DNA of 64,000 bases from Rosettibacter primus (GTDB taxonomy: Bacteria; Bacteroidota; Ignavibacteria; Ignavibacteriales; Melioribacteraceae). The stretch lies in assembly GCF_036860675.1 (NCBI RefSeq), contig NZ_JAYKGK010000001.1, positions 434,001 through 498,000 of the forward strand. Reading direction: 5' to 3'. The notes under the pieces are model-generated. The model saw only the letters and a list, made by a program, of their open reading frames with translations, was not told where the DNA came from and searched no databases. Positions within the stretch are counted from its first letter, which is position 1. Each line of letters starts with the position of its first letter. Positions 1-7,337 of this stretch are shown here, piece after piece. The position numbers and the translations under genes are program-made.

Positions 1-276
1 AAAAACTTGAATCTAACAAGAGGATTAATATTTTCTCAAACAGTATTATTGAAACTTGTTGAAAAAGGAATGACACGAGAAGATGCTTACCAAATTGTTC
101 AGAATTCTGCTATGAATGTATGGCAGGATAAATCAAAAAATCTTAAAGATGAACTATTAACATCAGATACTGTAAAGAAATATTTGTCAGAAAAAGAACT
201 TGATGAAATTTTTAATCCCGATTTAATGCTTAAAAATATCGATTATATCTTTGCAAGAAGTGTTGAAATGGAATAA
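1..276 (+). CDS. purB: Adenylosuccinate lyase, C-terminal fragment (cut by window start)
   Basis: Adenylosuccinate lyase acts twice in purine synthesis, releasing fumarate from SAICAR and from adenylosuccinate. The reading frame is open from base 1, so the gene starts upstream of the window; the TTG at base 7 is not its start. The visible part resembles the helical C-terminal domain of PurB: a run reading RGLIFSQTVLLKLVEKG, then 'REDAYQIVQ' and a short acidic tail ending near FNPDLML. The catalytic loop lies outside the window. A small inverted-repeat element follows the stop, before a convergent gene. The assignment rests on recognising this tail, so it is good but not certain. Confidence 0.85.
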   Translation, partial: KNLNLTRGLIFSQTVLLKLVEKGMTREDAYQIVQNSAMNVWQDKSKNLKDELLTSDTVKKYLSEKELDEIFNPDLMLKNIDYIFARSVEME

Positions 277-321
277 ATCATACTTAGTTTAATATTTACT
301 TGAATTACAAATTAAAAAATG

Positions 322-414
322 AGGTTGTCTAAAAAGTAATTATTCAGATTTTATAAACAGAAAATAAATTAAACCAACATTTTACATATATAAAATTTTA
401 CTTTTAGACAACCT
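322..414. repeat. Small inverted-repeat element (MITE-like), copy 1
   Basis: AGGTTGTCTAAAAAGTAA at 322-339 is repeated in inverted form at 398-414 with one base missing, enclosing about 58 AT-rich bases. It sits exactly between two convergent genes (purB and a lipoprotein). Similar ends occur at 38910-38988, and looser relatives at 24583-24633 and 48714-48842. It may be a non-autonomous transposon remnant, a bidirectional terminator, or both; there is no coding capacity. Confidence 0.6.
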
Positions 415-423
415 AAAATCAAT

Positions 424-1449
424 TTACATTAACTCAATTATATTTTTATTTGTTGTAATATCCTTTCGTGTAGTTTTTCTGATTTTCTGTGTTGCATCTT
501 TCAATTCTAAATTAGCAGTTAATTCTACACTGGTTCCTGTTTCAGCACGAATCAGTAATCCCTTATCAATGTTAAATAAAATGTTTCCTGTCCCAGAAAT
601 TTTAGGGTCACTAAAATTATACTTAATGCCGTTATCTTCACCCTTTTTATTCCCTGTCCATGTGCAGGATAAATTTGCACTTAACTTTGCAGCTTTATCG
701 TTTTTGATTTTTACAAAATCTTCTATTTTATATGTAATTGTATTATTAATTTGAAAAACACTCAATTGACCCGGATAACTTTTTTCCCATGTAGAATCTT
801 TTGCTAAAGATTTTTGAGGAAGTTCACGAAATATTAGTTGAGTAATTGGACGAATAAGAGCATCTCCTAAACTTTTAGCATATTGAGATTTTTGTTCTGC
901 TGTTAAATTTTGTTTTTGTGGCTGCAAAGAATTTAATTTATCAATCATCTTATCCAAACGGAAAACCTCAATTACTTCTCCAAGTTCACTAACTCTTGCA
1001 CGATATGGTGTATTGTGAATAGTTAAGTAATCACCAAATTTTTGTTTTTCTTCTTCAGTCAATTGTTTATTGGAATCAAAACTAATTTTTTGTCCATTTA
1101 TATCAGCATCAAGTTTAAGAGAAGAAATTGTAATTCCCAGTTCAGCTATTTTATCTGCATCAACATCAATTACTTCAAGGTCAAAAACATAAGTAGTTGT
1201 TTGAGTCGATTTAGCCTGCATAAGGGAATCTGCTTGAACACTCTCCTGAGATGATGTAATTGTTGTAAGCTTGTATTTGAACTTATCCCCTTTTTCAAAT
1301 TTATAACGTAAAAATACTTTCTCGCCTTTCAGGTCAATACTTTCAAGATTTGACTTTGCAATCTCTGCCTTTTGCTTTTCTTCCTTTTTACTGCAAGAAA
1401 AAAAGAAACTAATGGAAATTATTATCAATAATAAATAAGTTTTTTTCAT
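424..1449 (-). CDS. Uncharacterised lipoprotein
   Basis: This 341-residue protein begins with a lipoprotein signal: two lysines, a hydrophobic stretch and a cysteine in 'SFFFSCSKK' at about residue 19. It should therefore be lipid-anchored on the periplasmic side of the inner or outer membrane. The mature part is polar, with beta-rich segments such as 'VFLRYKFEKGDKFKYKL' and no further membrane helix. The opening of the mature part resembles DUF6263-type proteins, but that is a weak impression. It lies 32 bases after ndk on the same strand, so it may be read through from ndk. No function is proposed. Confidence 0.75.
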   Translation of the reverse strand: MKKTYLLLIIISISFFFSCSKKEEKQKAEIAKSNLESIDLKGEKVFLRYKFEKGDKFKYKLTTITSSQESVQADSLMQAKSTQTTTYVFDLEVIDVDADKIAELGITISSLKLDADINGQKISFDSNKQLTEEEKQKFGDYLTIHNTPYRARVSELGEVIEVFRLDKMIDKLNSLQPQKQNLTAEQKSQYAKSLGDALIRPITQLIFRELPQKSLAKDSTWEKSYPGQLSVFQINNTITYKIEDFVKIKNDKAAKLSANLSCTWTGNKKGEDNGIKYNFSDPKISGTGNILFNIDKGLLIRAETGTSVELTANLELKDATQKIRKTTRKDITTNKNIIELM

Positions 1450-1481
1450 TTCAACTCTGTTTTAATTAATTAAAAAATTTA

Positions 1482-1919
1482 TTAATTATTCCATCCGTTA
1501 ATTTCGAGAAGTTCTCTTCTTGAAAAAAAGTGTGAAATTTCTTTTGCCGCATTTTCATTAGAATCAGAACCATGAACAATATTTTCTTGAATATTATCAG
1601 CATATAATTTTCTTATAGTTCCTTCTTCTGCTCTTGCAGGGTCTGTTGCTCCTATTAATTTTCTAAATTCTTCAACAGCATTTTCTTTTTCAAGTACTAT
1701 TGGCACACATGGACCTGATGTCATATAAGCAATCAAATCATTGAAGAATGGTCGTTCTTTGTGTATTTCGTAAAATCCTTTTGCAGCATCAGGTGTTAAT
1801 TTTATCATTTTCATTGCAATTATTTTAAATCCTGCTTCTTGTATGTGTGTTATTACTTTTCCAATTAAATTTTTTCTCACACAATCTGGTTTGAGTATAG
1901 CAAGTGTTCTGTTGTTCAA
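1482..1919 (-). CDS. ndk: Nucleoside diphosphate kinase
   Basis: NDK moves the gamma-phosphate of ATP onto nucleoside diphosphates through a phosphohistidine and so balances the NTP pools. The protein has 145 residues, the family's usual size. The active-site block 'NIVHGSDS' is intact with His116, and the N-terminal 'RTLAILKPD' strand carries the conserved lysine. Initiation is at TTG (1919), preceded by AGGAG at good spacing; no ATG gives a full domain. It lies between sucD and a lipoprotein gene on the same strand, and a run of AGGAATT repeats separates it from sucD. Confidence 0.97.
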   Translation of the reverse strand: MNNRTLAILKPDCVRKNLIGKVITHIQEAGFKIIAMKMIKLTPDAAKGFYEIHKERPFFNDLIAYMTSGPCVPIVLEKENAVEEFRKLIGATDPARAEEGTIRKLYADNIQENIVHGSDSNENAAKEISHFFSRRELLEINGWNN

Positions 1920-1942
1920 TTTTTACTCCTCAATTTATTAAT

Positions 1943-1974
1943 AATTAGGAATTAGAAATTAGGAATTAGGAATT
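1943..1974. repeat. Short tandem AATTAGGAATT-type repeat
   Basis: Three to four imperfect copies of a 9-10 base unit, AGGAATTAG, lie between ndk and sucD. The sucD stop codon falls inside this array, so the last residues of SucD (IPNS) are encoded by the repeat. Confidence 0.7.
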
Positions 1975-2951
1975 TTGTTCTTAATTTGTTTTTTAATTGA
2001 TTTATTCTTTTTATTCAATGATTTCTTTTTAGATACCGATTTTTTAATTGACAATTTACTTTTATGAATTTTCTCTTTTTCAAGAGCTTTTTTCATTGTG
2101 ATACCAATTTCAGCTGGACTTTCAACCACATAAATTCCTGCTTTCTTCATTGCTTCCATTTTTTCTACTGCAGTACCTTTACCGCCTGAAATTATTGCCC
2201 CAGCATGACCCATTCGTCTTCCTGGAGGAGCAGTTCTTCCTGCTATAAATCCTACTACAGGTTTTTTAACATATTTTTTTATATAAGCTGCAGCCTCTTC
2301 TTCAGCATTGCCTCCAATTTCACCAATCATTACAATTCCTTCTGTATCAGGGTCTTCATTAAATAATTTTATAATGTCTATAAATTGAGAACCAACTACA
2401 GGGTCACCTCCAATCCCTACACATGTAGATTGACCAATTCCTAAATCAGTTAATTGTTTTACAGCTTCATAAGTTAAAGTTCCACTTCGAGATACAACAC
2501 CAATTTTTCCTTTTTTATGAATGAACCCCGGCATTATTCCAATTTTGGCTTTCCCTGGAGATATTATTCCAGGGCAGTTCGGTCCAATCAATCTAACATC
2601 TTTTCCTTTTAATGAATTGTAAACTGCAATCATATCTTTCGTTGGAATTCCTTCAGTAATACACACAATCAGTTTGATACCTGAATTTGCAGCTTCTAAT
2701 ATTGCATCTGAAGCAAAAGCAGGCGGTACAAAAATTGCGGAAGCATTTGCTTTAGTAGCTTTGACAGCTTCGGACACAGTATTAAAAATTGGAATGTCAG
2801 TATCTTCAAACTTTTGTCCACCTTTGCCAGGTGTTACACCAGCAACAATATTGGTTCCATACTCAATCATCTGCCGTGTATGAAAGGAACCTTCGCTGCC
2901 AGTTATCCCCTGAACAAGTACTCTTGTTTTTTTATCGAGAAGAATACTCAT
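1959..2951 (-). CDS. sucD: Succinyl-CoA synthetase alpha subunit with a Lys-rich C-terminal tail
   Basis: SucD binds CoA and carries the phosphohistidine intermediate in the TCA-cycle interconversion of succinyl-CoA and succinate. The CoA-binding Rossmann motif appears near the start ('QGITGSEGSFHTRQM'), and the active-site histidine is in 'GHAGAIISGGKG' at about residue 250. The protein has 330 residues; the family usually stops near 290. The excess is a tail of about 34 residues with roughly 14 Lys and 7 Ser, reading into the AGGAATT repeat. No sucC lies in the window. The enzyme call is secure; what the tail does is unknown. Confidence 0.95.
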   Translation of the reverse strand: MSILLDKKTRVLVQGITGSEGSFHTRQMIEYGTNIVAGVTPGKGGQKFEDTDIPIFNTVSEAVKATKANASAIFVPPAFASDAILEAANSGIKLIVCITEGIPTKDMIAVYNSLKGKDVRLIGPNCPGIISPGKAKIGIMPGFIHKKGKIGVVSRSGTLTYEAVKQLTDLGIGQSTCVGIGGDPVVGSQFIDIIKLFNEDPDTEGIVMIGEIGGNAEEEAAAYIKKYVKKPVVGFIAGRTAPPGRRMGHAGAIISGGKGTAVEKMEAMKKAGIYVVESPAEIGITMKKALEKEKIHKSKLSIKKSVSKKKSLNKKNKSIKKQIKNKIPNS

Positions 2952-3092
2952 AATAAATCCTTAATTGTTATGAACAATAATTTTATTTACAAAATTAAGA
3001 AAACCTTTTAAATAACTTGTTAAAAAATTTCTTTATGAAGTGAATCAATAAATGTAAATTTGTTATATCAAAAATAATATTTGGAGGTTGTT

Positions 3093-3446
3093 ATGAATAA
3101 TAATTTTGGAATTACTGGTTTCGTTTTTAATGAAGAAATTCCATGGGAAAATGTTGGTGATGGAGTCAGAAGAAAAGTTATGGCCTACGATAAAGATTTA
3201 ATGCTTACTGCAGTTGAATTTAAGAAAGGAGCAATTGGATATTTGCATAAACATCCTCATAAACAGGTTTCATACATTGTCACGGGTTCATTCGAAGTCA
3301 CACTTGGCAGTGAAAAGAAAGTTCAAAAAGCAGGTGATGTTTATTTCGTTCCACCCGATGTTGAACATGGCGTTTTAGCACTTGAAGAAGGAAGTTTATT
3401 AATAGACATCTTTCATCCTTACCGTGAAGATTTTGTAAAAAAATAA
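3093..3446 (+). CDS. kdgF: Cupin protein, KdgF-like
   Basis: This is a single-domain cupin of 117 residues. The metal-site pattern is visible: 'HKHPHKQVSY' in the first cupin motif and 'PPDVEHGV' in the second. KdgF proteins linearise the unsaturated uronates released by pectate or alginate lyases. The next genes are an esterase, a PL10 pectate lyase and an SGNH hydrolase, which fits KdgF better than a generic cupin. The start is the ATG at 3093, five bases after GGAGG; a TTG at 3081 would put the ribosome-binding site inside the coding region. It is transcribed divergently from sucD. Confidence 0.8.
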   Translation: MNNNFGITGFVFNEEIPWENVGDGVRRKVMAYDKDLMLTAVEFKKGAIGYLHKHPHKQVSYIVTGSFEVTLGSEKKVQKAGDVYFVPPDVEHGVLALEEGSLLIDIFHPYREDFVKK

Positions 3447-3463
3447 AATAAGGAGTCTAAAAC

Positions 3464-4261
3464 TTGAAATTCTTCGTTAAAATATTTTTTGTTTTGTTCG
3501 TGTGCACAGAAATTTCTTTTGGTCAAATTAAAACATTAAGATTATGGGAAACTATTGCACCAGGCAGTGAAAATTTAATTAACAATGAAACTTATGAAGA
3601 TGGCCGTTTCAAAAATGTGAACCAACCAGAACTTTCTGTTTTTTTATGTAAAAATCGAAATTATAATACACCAACAATTATAATTTTCCCTGGCGGAGGA
3701 TATAATCATATTACATTCGAAAAAGAAGGTATAAAATTAGCAAGATGGTTAAATGAAAATGGAATAAATGCTTTTATATTAAAATACAGACTAAACGAAA
3801 ATCTTGCTCTCATCGATGCTCAACGTGCAGTTAGTTTTGTAAGAGCAAAAGCAATTGAATTTGATATTAATCCAAATAAAATTGGAATCTTAGGTTTTTC
3901 TGCTGGTGGTCATTTAGCTGCAAATATGATTATTAACAAAAAAACAATTATGAATGATAAAATTGACTCAATCAGCTGCACTCCTGATTTTGCAGTTTTA
4001 ATTTATCCATGGCTTCAAAATTTATATCAAAAAGTTCAAGATAAATTTCCTCCTACATTTATTGTTCATGCTTCAGATGATAAGCGTGTGCCGGTCGAGC
4101 AAAGTATTAACTTTTTTAATGAGTTAATTAAAAATAACATACCTGTTGAAATGCATATTTATGATAAAGGTGGACATGGTTTTGCAATAGAACCCGATAG
4201 AGGAAGAGCATCTTCATGGGTCAATATTTTTCTTGATTGGTTAAAAACCACAATACAGTAG
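3464..4261 (+). CDS. Secreted alpha/beta-hydrolase, acetylesterase type
   Basis: This 265-residue hydrolase has a cleavable signal peptide ending near 'ISFGQ' (residue 21), so it is exported. Conserved parts are the oxyanion-hole motif 'FPGGGYNH' (about 75-82), the nucleophile elbow 'GFSAGGH' with Ser146, the acid region 'ASDDKRVP' (Asp205/206) and His238 in 'GGHGF'. This is the BD-FAE/acetylxylan-esterase-like group. Next to a pectate lyase it probably removes acetyl groups from pectin or another plant glycan; the substrate is inferred. It starts at TTG 3464 behind AAGGAG, 17 bases after the cupin gene. Confidence 0.8.
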   Translation: MKFFVKIFFVLFVCTEISFGQIKTLRLWETIAPGSENLINNETYEDGRFKNVNQPELSVFLCKNRNYNTPTIIIFPGGGYNHITFEKEGIKLARWLNENGINAFILKYRLNENLALIDAQRAVSFVRAKAIEFDINPNKIGILGFSAGGHLAANMIINKKTIMNDKIDSISCTPDFAVLIYPWLQNLYQKVQDKFPPTFIVHASDDKRVPVEQSINFFNELIKNNIPVEMHIYDKGGHGFAIEPDRGRASSWVNIFLDWLKTTIQ

Positions 4262-4284
4262 AAATTTTTGAGGATTAAAATATC

Positions 4285-5454
4285 ATGAAAAAAATATTAT
4301 TCACACTTATTGTTAACATATCTATTCTCTATGCTCAAAATAGTTATATAAAAAAATTTCCTGATGTTTCCGGATTTCAAAATAGTGCTCATCATTGGTA
4401 TGATATTTATGCAGAAGATAATGTAATTCATCCTCTCCCAGAGCGTCCCCGTTATAAACCTGAAAATGTTAAAGAAATTGCGGATAACATTTTATTATAT
4501 CAGAAAGAAAACGGCGGGTGGCCCAAAAATTATGATATGCTTGCAATTCTTACGGAAGAACAAAAAGATTCTCTAAGAAAAACTAAAAATCAATTGAATA
4601 CCACATTCGACAACTGGACAACTCATACTCAAGTTGAATACCTTGCTCAGGCTTATTATTTAATTCATGATGAAAAATATAAAGAAGCATGTTTGAAAGG
4701 CATTGATTACATTCTTTCTGCTCAATATCCAAATGGTGGCTGGCCTCAATATTATCCCGATACAAGTGGTTACAGAAAATATATTACTTTCAACGATGGA
4801 GTAATGATTGGTATAATGAAAGTTCTTTATAACATTGTTCAAAATAAACCTCATTATTCATTTGTTGATAATTTAAGAAGAGAGAAAGTAAAAGCAGCTT
4901 TTGAAAAAGGTTTAGAATGTATTCTCAAAACACAAATAAATGATAATGGAAAACTTACAGCCTGGCCGCAACAAGCAGATAATGTTGGATTATTCCCTCA
5001 GTGGGCAAGAGCTTTTGAACCACCATGTATATGTAATGGCGAAAGTGCTGAAGTTGTTCTCTTTTTAATGAACATTGAAAATCCATCTAATGAAATAATT
5101 AATGCAATTCAAAGTGCAGTTAGATGGTTTGAAGATTCTAAAATAAAAGGGATAAAAATAGTAGAGAAAAAAATTGAACCGAAAAAATATTATTACAGTA
5201 CATTTGATTATGACAGAATAGTTGTTGAAGATTCAACAGCTCCTCCAATATGGACTCGTTATTATGAATTAAAAACTCATAAACCAATATTTTGCAATCG
5301 TAATAAAAAAATTGTTTATACACTTGCAGAAGTAGAGCATGAAAGAAGAGCCGGCTATTCATGGTATACATACGCACCCCAAGAAGTTCTAAACAAATAT
5401 ACTGAATGGCAAAAGAAATATGCCCCAAATGAAAATGTCTTACAAAAAAGATGA
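4285..5454 (+). CDS. pelA: Pectate lyase, polysaccharide lyase family 10
   Basis: PL10 enzymes cleave homogalacturonan by beta-elimination with calcium. The 389-residue protein has a signal peptide ending near residue 17 ('SILYAQ'). The family signatures are the repeated 'NGGWP' motifs (about residues 75 and 151), 'YITFNDGVMIGIMKVL', 'RAFEPPCICNGESAEV' and 'RAGYSWYTYAP' near the end. These mark the PelA/Pel-15E type alpha/alpha-toroid domain. No C-terminal secretion domain is visible. It is in an apparent operon with the upstream esterase (23-base gap) and the downstream SGNH hydrolase. Confidence 0.93.
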   Translation: MKKILFTLIVNISILYAQNSYIKKFPDVSGFQNSAHHWYDIYAEDNVIHPLPERPRYKPENVKEIADNILLYQKENGGWPKNYDMLAILTEEQKDSLRKTKNQLNTTFDNWTTHTQVEYLAQAYYLIHDEKYKEACLKGIDYILSAQYPNGGWPQYYPDTSGYRKYITFNDGVMIGIMKVLYNIVQNKPHYSFVDNLRREKVKAAFEKGLECILKTQINDNGKLTAWPQQADNVGLFPQWARAFEPPCICNGESAEVVLFLMNIENPSNEIINAIQSAVRWFEDSKIKGIKIVEKKIEPKKYYYSTFDYDRIVVEDSTAPPIWTRYYELKTHKPIFCNRNKKIVYTLAEVEHERRAGYSWYTYAPQEVLNKYTEWQKKYAPNENVLQKR

Positions 5455-5461
5455 GTTAATT

Positions 5462-6118
5462 ATGAAAAATATTATTAAAATAATTTTATCATTAACTTTG
5501 ATAATAATTTTAAGTTCATTTATGATGTTAACTCAAAAGTCTAAATATAAAGTTGTGTGCTTTGGAGATTCAATTACTTACGGAGCAGGAGTAGAAGGAA
5601 ACGGCTGGGTAGAACAAATTGCCAGCAAGAGTGAAAATTTATTAATGATAAATGAAGGCAGAAAAGGAAGAAAAACTTCAGATAAAAATGAATTGCTTCC
5701 AATTTTAGAAAAATACCCTGATGCAGATTTATTTTTAATATTGCTTGGTGTAAATGATTTAAAAGATGGAAACGACAGCTTGGTTAATGCATGTGTATTA
5801 AATATTAAATGGATGATTTCTGAAATAAAAAATAAAGCACCAGATTCAAAAATTTTATTAATGTCCCCGTGCAATATTAATTTAGAAACGATGTCAGATA
5901 TAAACAAACATAAGAAGTATAACGAGAATACTTACAATTCATTAATAAAATTAGAAAAAGAATATGGTAAACTTGCAGAGCATGAAAACATATATTTTCT
6001 AAGTTTATTTTCAACTGTTTCTCCTCAAAACTTCTGGGATGGATTACATCCTGACCTCAAAGGTCATAAAGAAATAGCAGAAAGAGTATTTCAAAAAATA
6101 AATTCTATTTTAAAGTGA
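5462..6118 (+). CDS. SGNH/GDSL-type esterase, secreted
   Basis: SGNH-fold hydrolase of 218 residues. Block I is 'CFGDSITYGAG' with nucleophile Ser37, block III is 'LLGVND', and block V is 'DGLHPD' with the catalytic Asp and His. The N-terminus is a hydrophobic signal or anchor of about 20 residues. Members of this fold deacetylate sugars, rhamnogalacturonan included, or hydrolyse lipids; the pectin operon favours the sugar-esterase role. The start is set at ATG 5462, which gives a clean signal peptide and avoids overlap with the pectate lyase; an earlier frame start at 5420 would add 14 polar residues. Confidence 0.82.
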   Translation: MKNIIKIILSLTLIIILSSFMMLTQKSKYKVVCFGDSITYGAGVEGNGWVEQIASKSENLLMINEGRKGRKTSDKNELLPILEKYPDADLFLILLGVNDLKDGNDSLVNACVLNIKWMISEIKNKAPDSKILLMSPCNINLETMSDINKHKKYNENTYNSLIKLEKEYGKLAEHENIYFLSLFSTVSPQNFWDGLHPDLKGHKEIAERVFQKINSILK

Positions 6119-6374
6119 TCCCTAATGTCAAAAACATATATGAGATTGATTTCAATACTAATATCTAAAAAAATATAACACAATTGACACAAATTTCTAT
6201 TAAGTTTTCTTGTTATTTTCATGTAGGAAGATGCAAAAAAATTTGAATACCAGAAGAAATCAATAGTTTACATTTTGAAATAACTTTTATGCTGTAAATA
6301 AACAGTAAAGTTTTTTATAGGTTGTTAACTGAAAATCTTTTTGGAAATTTTTTCTTTTGATAATAATAAAAAAA
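6119..6374. other. AT-rich gap between convergent genes, no feature identified
   Basis: These 256 bases lie between the ends of the SGNH hydrolase gene and the UXS gene. I see no ORF with a ribosome-binding site, no RNA gene, and no strong GC-rich terminator hairpin. Confidence 0.5.
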
Positions 6375-7334
6375 TCATGCTTGTTGATTATTTCCAAGAA
6401 TCATTTTCTTAAAATACTCAAGTGTTAATTTCAAGCCCTCTGTTCTACTAATCTTTGGTTCCCAGTTAAGAATTTTTTTTGCGCGGGTTATATCTGGCTG
6501 GCGAACTTTCGGGTCATCTTCAGGTAATTCTTTGTAAACAATTTTACTTTTTGAGTTACATATTTTAATCACTTCTTCAGCAAAATCTTTTAGAGAAACT
6601 TCATCTGGATTTCCAATATTAACAGGATAAACTTCATTTGACATCAACAATCTAAAAATGCCTTCTATTAAATCATCCACATAACAAAAACTACGAGTTT
6701 GAGAACCATCACCAAAAACCGTTACATCTTCACCTCTTAAAGCTTGAGAGAAAAAAGCTGGCAAAGCACGTCCATCATCAATTCTCATTCTTGGACCGTA
6801 TGTGTTAAATATTCTCACAATTCTTGTTTGCAGTCCATGATAGCGGTGATATGCCATTGTCATGGCTTCAGCAAATCGTTTAGCTTCGTCGTAAACACCA
6901 CGGGGTCCAACTGGATTAACATTTCCCCAGTAATCTTCACTTTGAGGATGAACAAGCGGGTCTCCATAAACTTCTGAAGTTGAAGCTAAAAGGAAAACAG
7001 CATTTTTTTCTTTTGCCAATCCAAGTGCTTTATGTGTCCCAAGTGATCCAACCTTAAGAGTTTGAATTGGAAGTTTAAGATAATCGATTGGACTTGCAGG
7101 AGATGCAAAATGCAATACATAATCTACTTTCGAAGGGACATGAATATAATTTGTAACATCAAGTTTAATGAACTGAAAATTTTCGTTTCCAAAAAGATGT
7201 TCAATATTTTCTATTCTGCCTGTTAAAAGATTATCAAGGCAGATAACCTTCATTCCTTCATTAATTAATCTATCACAAAGGTGTGAGCCAAGAAATCCAG
7301 CTCCGCCAGTTACAACAGCAACTTTTTTCTGCAT
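6375..7334 (-). CDS. uxs: UDP-glucuronate decarboxylase (UDP-xylose synthase), SDR family
   Basis: UXS converts UDP-glucuronate to UDP-xylose for surface polysaccharides. The 319-residue extended-SDR protein has the NAD loop 'GGAGFLGSHLC' (10-20), the catalytic Ser/Thr in 'STSEVYGDP' and Tyr148/Lys152 in 'YDEAK'. The block 'NTYGPRMRIDDGR' and 'GDGSQTRSFCYVDDL' is typical of UXS rather than of dTDP-glucose dehydratase, which is the alternative. It follows the Wzc-type kinase by three bases, placing it in the polysaccharide part of the long operon. Confidence 0.88.
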   Translation of the reverse strand: MQKKVAVVTGGAGFLGSHLCDRLINEGMKVICLDNLLTGRIENIEHLFGNENFQFIKLDVTNYIHVPSKVDYVLHFASPASPIDYLKLPIQTLKVGSLGTHKALGLAKEKNAVFLLASTSEVYGDPLVHPQSEDYWGNVNPVGPRGVYDEAKRFAEAMTMAYHRYHGLQTRIVRIFNTYGPRMRIDDGRALPAFFSQALRGEDVTVFGDGSQTRSFCYVDDLIEGIFRLLMSNEVYPVNIGNPDEVSLKDFAEEVIKICNSKSKIVYKELPEDDPKVRQPDITRAKKILNWEPKISRTEGLKLTLEYFKKMILGNNQQA

Positions 7335-7337
7335 TAA

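Noticed and set aside
322..414. Complete insertion sequence
   Set aside because: The element is 93 bases and has no transposase; only the ends are IS-like.
3081..3092. TTG start of the cupin gene at 3081
   Set aside because: It would place the GGAGG ribosome site within the coding region; ATG 3093 is correctly spaced.
5138..5428. Minus-strand ORF opposite the pectate lyase gene
   Set aside because: It lies fully antisense to a clear PL10 gene, has low-complexity Leu/Phe/Tyr composition and no ribosome site.
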